From: Paracoccaceae bacterium | GTDB lineage: Bacteria; Pseudomonadota; Alphaproteobacteria; Rhodobacterales; Rhodobacteraceae | DNA: 64,000 nt | Direction: 5' to 3' | NCBI GenBank assembly: GCA_006226775.1 | Contig: SBGD01000102.1 | Location: 22,186 to 86,185 of the forward strand | Notes under the pieces: generated by a model | The model's input: only the letters and a program-made list of their open reading frames with translations | What the model was told of the DNA's origin: nothing | Databases searched by the model: none | Shown here: piece by piece, positions 1-7,862 of the stretch | How the letters are laid out: every line of letters starts with the position of its first letter | Position numbering within the stretch: position 1 is the stretch's first letter | Position numbers and translations under genes: made by a program

Positions 1-1
1 G

Positions 2-1408
2 CACTATGTCGGCTCGCTGCCCTGCATGCCCGCGCGGCGCGACCTGCAGACCGGGCGGCTGAACTTCCTGCACCGCAGCTGGGGGCCGCTGGAGCCCTTC
101 GACGTGGCGATGCCCAGGATCCTCAAGGCCGCGGGCGTCTACAGCCACATGGTGACCGACCATTACCACTATCTCGAGACCGGCGGCGCGGGGTATCTCA
201 ACACCTACAGCAGCTTCGAGGCGGTGCGCGGGCAGGAGGGCGATCGCTGGAAGGCCGACCTTGCCCCGCCGCTGGAGGACTGGCGCGAGAAATACCACCC
301 GGCGCAGTTCAGCGCTGTGCCGGGCGACATGCGCTATCACAACATGGTCAACCGCGCCGAGGTGCGCGCGGAGACGGATTTCACCTCGGTCCAGTGTTTC
401 GACCTCGGCTGCGAGTTCCTCGACCGCAACAGCGGCGCCGACAACTGGTTCCTGCAGATCGAGACCTTCGACCCGCATGAGCCGTTTCATGCGCCCGAGC
501 GTCACCGGGAAGGTTTTGCCACCGATTGGAACGGGCCGGTGCGCGACTGGCCGCCCTATGCACGCGTGACCGAGGCGGAGGGCGAGGCCGAGGAGATGCG
601 CGCCAACTACAAGGCGCTGCTGGCCCATTGCGACGAGCAATTGGGCCGCCTGCTCGACAAGATGGACGCGCTGGAGATCTGGGACGACACGATGCTGATT
701 GTCTCGACCGATCATGGCTACCTGACCGGCGAACATGGCTGGTGGGCCAAGAACCGGATGCCCGCCTACCAGGAGATCGCGCATATCCCGCTGTTCATCC
801 ACCATCCCGACCATGCAGACCACGCCGGCACCGCGCGCACCGCGCTGAGCCAGACGCCCGACCTGATGCCGACCCTCCTCGAGGCCTTTGGCTGCGCCAT
901 CCCCGAGACGGTGCGGGGCCGGTCGCTTTTGCCCGCGCTGGCCGATCCCGAAGAGCCGGGGCACGAGGCGGTGATCTTCGGCTATTTCGGCGGCGCGGTG
1001 AATGTCACCGACGGGCGGCACGTCTATTTCCGCTATCCGCCGGACCTGCTGACGCAGGAGCTCTATCAATACACCCTGATGCCCAGCCACATGCTGGTGC
1101 CCTTCGGCAAGGACGAGCTTGCGGGCGCCACGCTGAGCCATGATCTGCCCTTTGCCGTGGGCTACCCGGTGCTGCGCGTGCCGGTCATTCCAAGCTCGGC
1201 CTGGTATCGCTCGCACGGGCCGGCGGTGATGGAGCCCAGCGGTTCGCTGCTCTATGACATCGCCGGGGACCCGGCGCAGGAGAGCCCGCTGGACGACCCG
1301 GCGCAGGAGGCGCGCATGGTGGCGTTGCTGCGCGCCGGGTTGCGCCAGGGCGATGCGCCGTCTGAGGCCTTTGCCCGGCTGGGCCTGTCCGAAACCGAGG
1401 AGGCCTGA
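2..1408 (+). CDS. sulfatase (arylsulfatase/choline-sulfatase-like), 5' end cut by window
   Basis: Sulfatase-family hydrolase that should cleave a sulfate ester (or related phosphonate/phosphate ester). The reading frame is already open at base 2. The maturation motif Cys-Met-Pro-Ala-Arg lies at bases 23-37, before the first in-window ATG (base 26), so the true start is upstream and that ATG is internal. The Cys at 23-25 is the residue normally converted to formylglycine. A second family hallmark, Asp-His-Gly in LIVSTDHGYL, is at about 710-718 and would bind the active-site metal. The visible part is about 468 residues, so only a short N-terminal piece is missing. An ABC ATPase starts 2 bases after the stop, so the pair probably belongs to an uptake and desulfation operon whose other genes lie outside the window. 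The substrate is not determined. Confidence 0.85.
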   Translation, partial: HYVGSLPCMPARRDLQTGRLNFLHRSWGPLEPFDVAMPRILKAAGVYSHMVTDHYHYLETGGAGYLNTYSSFEAVRGQEGDRWKADLAPPLEDWREKYHPAQFSAVPGDMRYHNMVNRAEVRAETDFTSVQCFDLGCEFLDRNSGADNWFLQIETFDPHEPFHAPERHREGFATDWNGPVRDWPPYARVTEAEGEAEEMRANYKALLAHCDEQLGRLLDKMDALEIWDDTMLIVSTDHGYLTGEHGWWAKNRMPAYQEIAHIPLFIHHPDHADHAGTARTALSQTPDLMPTLLEAFGCAIPETVRGRSLLPALADPEEPGHEAVIFGYFGGAVNVTDGRHVYFRYPPDLLTQELYQYTLMPSHMLVPFGKDELAGATLSHDLPFAVGYPVLRVPVIPSSAWYRSHGPAVMEPSGSLLYDIAGDPAQESPLDDPAQEARMVALLRAGLRQGDAPSEAFARLGLSETEEA

Positions 1409-1410
1409 CC

Positions 1411-2460
1411 ATGGCGCGCGTGACCATCCACAACCTTCGCAAGGCCTTCGGCGCGGTCGAGGTGCTGCACGGCTTCGACATCGACATCGCCGATGGCGAG
1501 TTCATCGCGGTGCTGGGTGAAAGCGGCTGCGGCAAATCCACCTTCCTGCGCATCGTCGCGGGTCTGGAGGAGGCGACTTCCGGCGTGATCGAGATCGACG
1601 GGCGCGACGTCACCCACCTGACCCCGAAAGAGCGCGACATCGCCATGGTGTTCCAGACCTACGCGCTTTACCCGCATATGTCGGTGCGCGAGAATATCGA
1701 GTTTCCGCTGGAGGTGCTGGGGCTGACCTGCGAGGCGCGCAAGCAGCGCTCGGACGAGGCGGCGGCGCTTTTGAACCTGGTGCCCTATCTCGACCGCAAG
1801 CCGCGCGATCTCTCTGGCGGGCAGCGCCAGCGGGTGTCCATGGCGCGGGCCATCGTGCGCGAGCCCAAGGTGTTCCTGTTCGACGAGCCGCTGTCGAACC
1901 TCGATGCCAAGCTGCGGGTGCAGATGCGCGGCGAAATCCGGCGGTTGCAGCAGCGCCTGGGCGTGACGGCGATCTATGTCACCCATGACCAGATCGAGGC
2001 GCTGACCATGGCCGACCGGGTGATGCTGCTCAACCAAGGGCGGATCGAGCAGGTCGCCGCTCCGCTCGACCTCTACGACCGCCCGGCGAGCCTGTTTGCC
2101 GCCGCCTTCATCGGCAGCCCGCCGATGAACCTGGTCGAGGCGGAGCCCTTGGGGCCGGGGCGCCTCGCGGCACTTGGCGCCGAGTTCGAGGTGCCGCAGG
2201 GGGTCACGCGGCCGGTGGTGCTGGGCTTTCGGCCCGAACACGTCCGGTTCGAGGCCCCGGGCGCGGGGCAGATCGACGCCACGGTGGACAGCGCCGAGAA
2301 CACCGGCGACAGGCTGATCGTGTCGGCGCTGGCGGCGGGTCAAAGCCTCAACGTCAGCGTCGCCGAACGCCACAGCCTGCGGGTCGGCGATGGCGTGGCG
2401 CTTTCGGTGGCGGCGGAGCACCTGCACCTGTTCGACCGCGAGACCGGCCTGCGGCTCTGA
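1411..2460 (+). CDS. sugar-type ABC transporter ATP-binding protein (UgpC/MalK family)
   Basis: Energises a CUT1-class importer in the inner membrane. The 349-residue product has Walker A GESGCGKST at 36-44, the Q-loop at Gln82, LSGGQ at 134-138, Walker B FLFDEP at 155-160 and the switch His192. An approximately 110-residue C-terminal TOBE/OB-fold regulatory part follows, as in MalK and UgpC. The length is typical of this subfamily. The start is 2 bases after the sulfatase stop, which implies translational coupling. The permeases and binding protein it would serve are not in the window and probably lie to the left. No own promoter is seen. The sulfatase neighbour suggests a sulfated sugar or sugar-like substrate, but this is inference. 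Confidence 0.9.
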   Translation: MARVTIHNLRKAFGAVEVLHGFDIDIADGEFIAVLGESGCGKSTFLRIVAGLEEATSGVIEIDGRDVTHLTPKERDIAMVFQTYALYPHMSVRENIEFPLEVLGLTCEARKQRSDEAAALLNLVPYLDRKPRDLSGGQRQRVSMARAIVREPKVFLFDEPLSNLDAKLRVQMRGEIRRLQQRLGVTAIYVTHDQIEALTMADRVMLLNQGRIEQVAAPLDLYDRPASLFAAAFIGSPPMNLVEAEPLGPGRLAALGAEFEVPQGVTRPVVLGFRPEHVRFEAPGAGQIDATVDSAENTGDRLIVSALAAGQSLNVSVAERHSLRVGDGVALSVAAEHLHLFDRETGLRL

Positions 2461-2542
2461 CCGTCGCGCCGTCAACCAACGGAAATCCCATGGTTTTTCC
2501 GGGGGCCTGAAAAAGGCTCCTGCGCGGTGCATCTTTCGTCCT

Positions 2543-2572
2543 TGCAATTAATCAATCACCTAATTAATTAAT
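2543..2572. promoter_or_regulatory. putative operator upstream of nicEDXF
   Basis: AT-rich patch in a GC-rich gap. It contains TGCAATTAATCAAT (2543-2556) and then the palindrome TAATTAATTA (2561-2570), about 30 bases before nicE. The inverted sequence TGCAATTAATTAAT occurs upstream of the nic transport operon (6765-6778). It is a candidate binding site for the TetR regulator between the two operons. This is inferred from repetition and symmetry only. Confidence 0.45.
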
Positions 2573-2601
2573 CCCTGACAGAAGCAACAGGGGCCAGAAT
2601 C

Positions 2602-3351
2602 ATGAAACCCATCCGGATCGGGCAGATCGTGCCCTCCTCGAACGTCACGATGGAAACCGAAATCCCGGCCTTGCTGCGGGCGCGCGAAAGCGTGGCGCCC
2701 GAGCGGTTCACCTTTCACTCGTCGCGGATGCGGATGAAGAAGGTCACGCGCGAAGAGCTGGCCGCGATGGATGCCGACAGCGACCGCTGCGCGCTGGAAC
2801 TCTCGGACGCGGCGGTCGACGTGATGGGTTACGCCTGTCTCGTGGCGATCATGTCGATGGGGCACGGCTATCACCGCACCTCGCAGGCGCGCCTGCGCGG
2901 TGTCACCGCCGGGAACGGCGCCGACACGCCGGTGGTGACCTCCGCCGGGGCGCTGGTCGAAGGCATCAAGGCGATCGGCGCGAAAAAGGTCGCGGTGGTC
3001 GCGCCCTACATGAAGCCGCTGACCGAGATGGTGGTGGACTACATCCGCAACGAGGGCATCGAGGTGGTGACCTGGCGGGCGCTGGAGATCTCCGACAACC
3101 TTGCCGTGGCAGCGCATGATCCGATGAACCTGCCGGGGATTGTTGCCGGGATGGAAACAGACGGGGTCGATGCGGTGGTGCTTTCGGCCTGTGTGCAGAT
3201 GCCGTCCCTGCCCGCGGTTTCGAGGGTCGAGGCGCAGGTCGGCAAGCCGGTGCTGACCGCCGCCATCGCCACCACCTGGCAGATGCTGAAAGAGCTGGGT
3301 CTCGACACCCGCGTGCCAGGCGGCGGCACGCTCTTGTCGGGCGCGTACTGA
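2602..3351 (+). CDS. nicE: maleate cis-trans isomerase (Asp/Glu racemase superfamily)
   Basis: Converts maleate to fumarate, the last step of the aerobic nicotinate lower pathway, in the cytoplasm. The product has 249 residues, the usual family length. The two active-site cysteines expected in this superfamily are visible as Cys79 (in VMGYACLV) and Cys197 (in VVLSACVQM), together with the N-terminal PSSNVTMETE substrate-binding loop seen in maleate isomerases. It is first in an operon with nicD, nicX and nicF homologues, and that combination is what separates it from arylmalonate decarboxylase or other Asp/Glu racemase-like enzymes. The ATG is preceded by an AT-rich candidate operator. The function assignment is strong from context and motifs but has not been checked by alignment. 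Confidence 0.85.
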   Translation: MKPIRIGQIVPSSNVTMETEIPALLRARESVAPERFTFHSSRMRMKKVTREELAAMDADSDRCALELSDAAVDVMGYACLVAIMSMGHGYHRTSQARLRGVTAGNGADTPVVTSAGALVEGIKAIGAKKVAVVAPYMKPLTEMVVDYIRNEGIEVVTWRALEISDNLAVAAHDPMNLPGIVAGMETDGVDAVVLSACVQMPSLPAVSRVEAQVGKPVLTAAIATTWQMLKELGLDTRVPGGGTLLSGAY

Positions 3352-3361
3352 GGAGGCCGAG

Positions 3362-4138
3362 ATGACCCGAGGGTACAATATCCACGCCAACGGCATCCGC
3401 CACCACCTGATCCATCATCCGGGGCAGGGGCCGCGGCTGCTGATCATTCCCGGCATCACCTCGCCCGCGATCACCTGGGGTTTCGTGGCCGACCGCATGG
3501 CAGAGCGCTTCGACGTCCATGTCCTCGACGTGCGGGGCCGGGGGCTGAGCCAGTCCGGCGATCTGGATTACACGCTCGATGCCATGGCCGCCGATGCCAG
3601 CGCGCTGGCCGAGGCGCTGGACACGCGGCTGGTGCTGGGCCATTCGATGGGCGCGCGCACCGCGATCCGCGCGGCGGCGACCACGCCCGAGGCCTTCAAG
3701 GGGTTGATCCTCGTCGATCCGCCGGTCTCCGGGCCGGGGCGGCGGGCCTATCCGATGGGCTGGCCCTGGTATGGCGAGTCGATCCGCATGGCGCAAAAGG
3801 GCTGCTCCGCCGAGGATATGCGCGCCTTCTGCCCGACCTGGAGCGACGAGCAGCTCGCGCTGCGCGCCGAATGGTTGCACACCTGCCACTGGGGCGCGAT
3901 CCGCACCGCCTATGACGGGTTTCATACCGATGACATCCACGCCGACCTGCCGAAGCTGACCCAGAGGGTGCGGCTGGTCATTGCCGGTGGCGCGCCGGTG
4001 ATCGGCGACGCGGATGCAGCGGAGATCAAGGCGCTGCTGCCGGGTATCGAGACCCGCACCGTCGCGGGCGCCGGGCACATGATCCCCTGGGACGATCTCG
4101 ACGGCTTTCTGGCCGCGGTGATGGATTTCACCGCCTGA
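3362..4138 (+). CDS. nicD: N-formylmaleamate deformylase (alpha/beta hydrolase)
   Basis: Alpha/beta hydrolase expected to remove formate from N-formylmaleamate, giving maleamate. The 258-residue protein has the nucleophile elbow GHSMG with Ser95 and a late catalytic His239 in GAGHMIPW, with no signal peptide. It starts 11 bases after nicE with an AGGAGG-like ribosome site (gaggaggccgag before ATG) and is followed after 36 bases by nicX. Alpha/beta hydrolases are too diverse to name from fold alone. The assignment rests on its place between the maleate isomerase and the dihydroxypyridine dioxygenase, the same enzyme set known from Pseudomonas putida KT2440. Confidence 0.8.
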   Translation: MTRGYNIHANGIRHHLIHHPGQGPRLLIIPGITSPAITWGFVADRMAERFDVHVLDVRGRGLSQSGDLDYTLDAMAADASALAEALDTRLVLGHSMGARTAIRAAATTPEAFKGLILVDPPVSGPGRRAYPMGWPWYGESIRMAQKGCSAEDMRAFCPTWSDEQLALRAEWLHTCHWGAIRTAYDGFHTDDIHADLPKLTQRVRLVIAGGAPVIGDADAAEIKALLPGIETRTVAGAGHMIPWDDLDGFLAAVMDFTA

Positions 4139-4174
4139 GCCGCGGCGACAGGACACCAACAGGAAGGACACCAA

Positions 4175-5206
4175 ATGGACCAAGCGAGTTTCACCGAGAT
4201 CTGCCTGCATCAACTCAAGATGTCGGGCGTGCACGAGGGCGAGAAGCTGGTGGTGCTGACCCAGGGCAACGACCGGCTGGACTATGCCGATGCCTTCATG
4301 GCGGCGGGCCAGCGGCTGGGTGCCAGGATGTACCACATGCGCCTGCCCGCACCCCTGCCCACCGCTGGCTGGGCCGTGGGCCAGACCGGGCTGGCGGCGC
4401 TGCCCGAGGCGGTCGAGGCGCTCAAGGCCTGCGACATGCTGATCGACTGCGTGTTCCTGCTGTTCTCGCCCGAGCAATTCGCCATCCAGGACGCGGGCAC
4501 CCGCATCCTGACCGCGGTCGAGCCGCCGGAACTTCTGGCGCGGATGCTGCCCAGCACCGAGTTGCGCGAGAAGGTCGAGATCGGGGCCGAGTACCTGGCG
4601 AAGGCCAAGGTCATGCGCATCACCTCGCCCCATGGCACCGATGTGACCTACAAGCTGAACACCTATCCCACGGTCGCCGAATATGCCTGCACCGATGAGC
4701 CTGGGCGCTGGGATCACTGGCCCTCGGGCTTTGTCTTCACCGGCGGCGACGACGATGGCGTCGATGGCCGGATCGTGGTGGCGCCGGGCGATATCCTGCT
4801 GCCGCAGAACATGTATGTGCGCGATCCGATCACCTATACCATCGAGAAGGGCTGGATCACCGACATCCGCGGCGGGCTGGATGCCGAGCTGGTCAAATCC
4901 TACATGGCGGCCTTCAACGACACCCGCGGCATGGGGATGAGCCATGTCGGCTGGGGGATGAACCCCGATGCCCATTGGCACGGCATGACCCCGGGCGCCT
5001 TTCCCGGCGGCATGGGGATGGAGCCGCGCAGCTTTTACGGCAACGTGATGTTCTCGACCGGCCCGAACAACGAGTTGGGCGGGCCGAACGACACCGCCTG
5101 CCATCTCGATATCCCGATGCGCGGCTGTTCGCTGTTTCTGGATGACGAGCCGATCGTGATCGACGGCGATCTGGTCGTCAAGGAGATGCAGATGGCGCGC
5201 AACTGA
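4175..5206 (+). CDS. nicX: 2,5-dihydroxypyridine 5,6-dioxygenase (M29-like fold)
   Basis: Non-haem iron(II) dioxygenase that opens 2,5-dihydroxypyridine to N-formylmaleamate. Its fold is shared with M29 aminopeptidases, hence frequent misannotation as leucyl aminopeptidase. The 343-residue protein carries His257 (MSHVGW), His310 and Asp312 (ACHLDIP). The 53- and 2-residue spacings equal those I recall for the iron ligands of P. putida NicX (His265, His318, Asp320), which supports true dioxygenase function. It lies in the nicE-D-X-F operon. A perfect 11-bp hairpin follows its stop codon before nicF, possibly tuning the amount of the downstream gene. Confidence 0.88.
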   Translation: MDQASFTEICLHQLKMSGVHEGEKLVVLTQGNDRLDYADAFMAAGQRLGARMYHMRLPAPLPTAGWAVGQTGLAALPEAVEALKACDMLIDCVFLLFSPEQFAIQDAGTRILTAVEPPELLARMLPSTELREKVEIGAEYLAKAKVMRITSPHGTDVTYKLNTYPTVAEYACTDEPGRWDHWPSGFVFTGGDDDGVDGRIVVAPGDILLPQNMYVRDPITYTIEKGWITDIRGGLDAELVKSYMAAFNDTRGMGMSHVGWGMNPDAHWHGMTPGAFPGGMGMEPRSFYGNVMFSTGPNNELGGPNDTACHLDIPMRGCSLFLDDEPIVIDGDLVVKEMQMARN

Positions 5207-5213
5207 CGCCCAG

Positions 5214-5241
5214 GGCGGCGCGGCAGACCCGCCGCGCCGCC
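5214..5241 (+). terminator. intercistronic hairpin between nicX and nicF
   Basis: Perfect inverted repeat GGCGGCGCGGC (5214-5224) / GCCGCGCCGCC (5231-5241) with a 6-base loop. It is followed by a weak T-rich stretch and then by nicF about 25 bases on. It may act as a partial terminator or an mRNA-stabilising stem rather than a full stop, since nicF has no obvious promoter of its own. Confidence 0.5.
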
Positions 5242-5265
5242 GCTTTCCCAGCTTTGAGGCACAAC

Positions 5266-5901
5266 ATGACACAGCATCAGGTTTACCAGGACGCCGGTTT
5301 CGGCGCCCCCGTTCCGCGCGGCACGCGGCCCGCCGTGGTGGTGGTGGATTTCACCTACGGCTTCACCGACACGCAATATCCCACCGCCGCCGACATGTCG
5401 GCCGAGGTGGCGGCGACGCGCAGGCTCACCGACGCGGCGCGCGCCATGGGCGTGCCGGTGATCTATACCGTCATCGCCTTCCAGCCCTGGGAACGCGAGG
5501 CGCTGCCCTGGCTGAAGAAGGCCCGGGGCATGGCGGCGATGGAAGCGGGCTCGCGGCTGTCCGAAGTCGACAGCGCCACCGGCATCCAGCCCTCCGATCC
5601 GGTGATCGTCAAGCACGGCGCCTCGGGTTTTCACGGCACCAACCTGGCGGGCCTGCTGACCGGGGCGGGGGTGGATACGCTGATCGTGACCGGGGCGACC
5701 ACCTCGGGCTGCGTGCGCGCCACGGCGGTGGATGCGGTGCAATCGGGGTTCAACGTGCTGGTGCCGCGCGATTGCTGCGCCGACCGGGCCGCGGCGCCGC
5801 ATGAGGCCAACCTCTACGACATGGCGCAGAAATACGCCGATGTGACCGACAGCGCCGACATCCTGGACTGGCTTCGGGATCTCGCGCGCGCCGCCGCCTG
5901 A
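5266..5901 (+). CDS. nicF: maleamate amidohydrolase (isochorismatase-like)
   Basis: Cysteine hydrolase of the isochorismatase/nicotinamidase fold, expected to deaminate maleamate to maleate plus ammonia. The 211-residue protein shows the family triad Asp28 (VVVVDFTYG), Lys116 (VIVKHGAS) and Cys149 (TTSGCVRATA). The ATG at 5266 is chosen because a GAGG ribosome site ends 6 bases before it; an in-frame TTG at 5254 lacks one. It completes the nicE-D-X-F set. N-carbamoylsarcosine amidase is the common automatic name for such proteins, but the operon context favours maleamate amidase. A nested inverted repeat follows, shared with the convergent tetR gene. Confidence 0.82.
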   Translation: MTQHQVYQDAGFGAPVPRGTRPAVVVVDFTYGFTDTQYPTAADMSAEVAATRRLTDAARAMGVPVIYTVIAFQPWEREALPWLKKARGMAAMEAGSRLSEVDSATGIQPSDPVIVKHGASGFHGTNLAGLLTGAGVDTLIVTGATTSGCVRATAVDAVQSGFNVLVPRDCCADRAAAPHEANLYDMAQKYADVTDSADILDWLRDLARAAA

Positions 5902-5918
5902 GCGGGGCGCATCGACCT

Positions 5919-5964
5919 GCCGCAAGCCCGGTCGCCGATGCGGCCGGGCTGTGGTGTTTGCGGC
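5919..5964. terminator. bidirectional hairpin between nicF and tetR
   Basis: Nested inverted repeats between the convergent nicF and tetR genes: outer arms GCCGCAA (5919-5925) / TTGCGGC (5958-5964), inner arms AGCCCGG (5925-5931) / CCGGGCT (5944-5950). No long T-tract is present on either side. The position in a 66-base convergent gap suggests termination from both sides. Confidence 0.55.
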
Positions 5965-5967
5965 GCC

Positions 5968-6615
5968 CTAGCCCTTGACCGAGAGGAACCCGCCGACCAC
6001 GAAGGCCACCGTGGTGTCGAGCAGGTCGTCGGTGGCGTTCTGCGACTTGGCCAGTTCGGCCAGCCGGTTGGTATCGGAAAAGGCATAGAGATAGGCCCCG
6101 ACCATGAGCGAGACCTTCTGGAAGATCTGCAACTCGGTGGCCTGCGGCAGGAGCCGGTGAAAGGCCTGGGCATAGGCGCGGGTCGACTCGTCATAGACCT
6201 CGCGGCGCAGGGCATAGGAAAACGCCTCCGGCTCCATGTGCAGCCTTGCGTGCAGGCGCAGGAAGGCGCGGCCCTGCCGGGTGCCCATCAACTGCGCCGA
6301 CGGCTCGAGAAAGGCGCGCGCCAGGTCCTCGACCGTATGGCTGCCCTCGGCACTCAGCGCCGCCAGCCGTTCCAGCCGCTGGCGCGCCACCACCAGGCCG
6401 CGGCGCAGAAAGACCTCGCGGAAGAGGTTCTCCTTGTTCTTGAAGTAATAGGCGGTCATCGCCGGGTTGACGTCGAGCTTGTCGGCCACCTGCCGCAGCG
6501 CGGTGCCGGAATAGCCCTGTTCGGCAAACAGCAGCTCTGCCGCATCCAGCAGCTTGTCCGACAGGTTGGTCTGCCCCTCGGGTCGTCCGACTTTCTTCGG
6601 CCTGCCTCGCGTCAT
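5968..6615 (-). CDS. TetR/AcrR-family transcriptional regulator of the nic locus
   Basis: A 215-residue DNA-binding repressor. The N-terminal TetR helix-turn-helix spans about residues 17-63, with recognition-helix sequence LRQVADKLDVNPAMTAYYFKNKENLF. A variable C-terminal ligand domain follows, and the basic tail MTRGRPKKVGRP is typical of the family. It lies between the catabolic operon (convergent) and the transport/nicC operon (divergent), the usual place for a local regulator. In P. putida the pathway is controlled by NicR (MarR-type) and NicS (TetR-type), so a TetR regulator is plausible. Candidate operators are the AT-rich palindromes at 2543-2572 and 6764-6778. The effector, perhaps 6-hydroxynicotinate, is inference. 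Confidence 0.85.
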   Translation of the reverse strand: MTRGRPKKVGRPEGQTNLSDKLLDAAELLFAEQGYSGTALRQVADKLDVNPAMTAYYFKNKENLFREVFLRRGLVVARQRLERLAALSAEGSHTVEDLARAFLEPSAQLMGTRQGRAFLRLHARLHMEPEAFSYALRREVYDESTRAYAQAFHRLLPQATELQIFQKVSLMVGAYLYAFSDTNRLAELAKSQNATDDLLDTTVAFVVGGFLSVKG

Positions 6616-6763
6616 GTCGCTTCCTTTGTCTCTGTGGCCCCGCGGCGCGCCGGGGCGCCCGCAAACCTGCCCCGGCGAATCACCTTATCCCCGTCCGGGG
6701 GGTGCCCGATCTGATCAAATACTAGCTTGGCAGGTAAAGTTTTCATAGATCTCAACGGGATAA

Positions 6764-6778
6764 AATTAATTAATTGCA
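6764..6778. promoter_or_regulatory. putative operator upstream of nic transport operon
   Basis: The palindrome AATTAATTAATT (6764-6775) runs into TTGCA. Read on the minus strand, 6765-6778 is TGCAATTAATTAAT, differing at one of 14 positions from the site upstream of nicE. It lies in the divergent gap between tetR and the binding-protein gene, so it could serve both autoregulation and control of transport. Confidence 0.45.
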
Positions 6779-6839
6779 TGAATAATAAACGGTGATAATG
6801 TCGCACCCACGGTACACCAAAAACCCAACAGGACCCCTC

Positions 6840-7841
6840 ATGAAACACATGCTTTTCCCCAGCCTCGCCGCCACCGGCCTTTTGTGCCTTGCCGCCCCGG
6901 CCATGGCCATCGACCGGCCCGAGGTCACGCTCCAGGCCGTCGCCGGCAGTCTCGGCGGCGTGCCGATGATGATCATCGAAGGCGAGAACCTCGACGAGAA
7001 ATACGGCTTTGACGGCACCTTCGAGTATCTGCCGCACGAAGGCATCTTTCAGAACTTCCTGATCGGCAATGCCGATATCTCGATGGACAACGACCTGCTC
7101 GGCGTGGCCTTCGCCCGCGAGGAAGGCTTCGACATCACCGCCTTCTACCCGGTCGGCAACCTCTATCTCGGGATCGTCGTGCCGGGCAGTTCCGACGCCG
7201 AGACGCCCGCCGATCTCAAGGGAAAGAAGGTCGGCCACTTCGGCGCCGATTCCGGCACCACCATGTTCATCCGCCTGATCGTCGAGGAAATGTACGGCTT
7301 CGACGTGCTGAAGGAATACGAGATGTCGCAGGTCGGGCCGGGCGCGCTGGTCTCGCTGCTCAAGGAAGGCGAGGTCGAGGCGATCTTCAACTTCGAGAGC
7401 TTCGTCTCCGAGGCCATGGTCGCCACCGAGGGCCGCTACCTGCTGCAGGCCTACAAGGACTATGCCGAGTTCAACAATGGCTTCGCCCCCTGGATCACCA
7501 ACATGGTCGGCCATGGCCCCTGGCTGAAGGAGAACCCGGAGCTGGCCTACGCGGTGCGCGACGCCTATGACGAGGCGGTGGCGATGCTCGACGAGAGCGG
7601 CTACGAGATCCTGCGCAAGCCCTACATCCGCGAGAAGCTGGGCATCACCAGCGACGAGGTGCTGGACGTGGTGATCGCCAATGGCGCCGAGAACAACTAC
7701 TTCACCACCGACTGGTCCGAGGCCAAACGCGCCGCCGCGACCGAGTTCCTCGAGAAGCTGGCCGCCGATGGCGAGGTGCTCAAGAACGTGCCCGAGGGCA
7801 TGATGGTCACGCTCGAAGACCATGTCGGGCCGCGTCCGTAA
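6840..7841 (+). CDS. ABC transporter substrate-binding protein (NMT1/TauA/SsuA class)
   Basis: Periplasmic binding protein that would capture the pathway substrate for import. The chosen start (ATG 6840) gives a clear signal peptide, MKHMLFPSLAATGLLCLAAP followed by AMA and a cleavage site near residue 23; an upstream in-frame ATG at 6792 would spoil it. The mature part of about 310 residues has the class II-like fold of COG0715 proteins (nitrate, sulfonate, taurine and pyrimidine-precursor binders), with the typical LKGKKVGHFGADSGTTMF stretch. It is followed by permease, ATPase, permease and nicC, all on the same strand, so a pyridine carboxylate such as nicotinate or 6-hydroxynicotinate is the likely ligand. 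That ligand is inferred from context. Confidence 0.85.
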   Translation: MKHMLFPSLAATGLLCLAAPAMAIDRPEVTLQAVAGSLGGVPMMIIEGENLDEKYGFDGTFEYLPHEGIFQNFLIGNADISMDNDLLGVAFAREEGFDITAFYPVGNLYLGIVVPGSSDAETPADLKGKKVGHFGADSGTTMFIRLIVEEMYGFDVLKEYEMSQVGPGALVSLLKEGEVEAIFNFESFVSEAMVATEGRYLLQAYKDYAEFNNGFAPWITNMVGHGPWLKENPELAYAVRDAYDEAVAMLDESGYEILRKPYIREKLGITSDEVLDVVIANGAENNYFTTDWSEAKRAAATEFLEKLAADGEVLKNVPEGMMVTLEDHVGPRP

Positions 7842-7862
7842 CTTCCCAGAGCGAGACATCAC

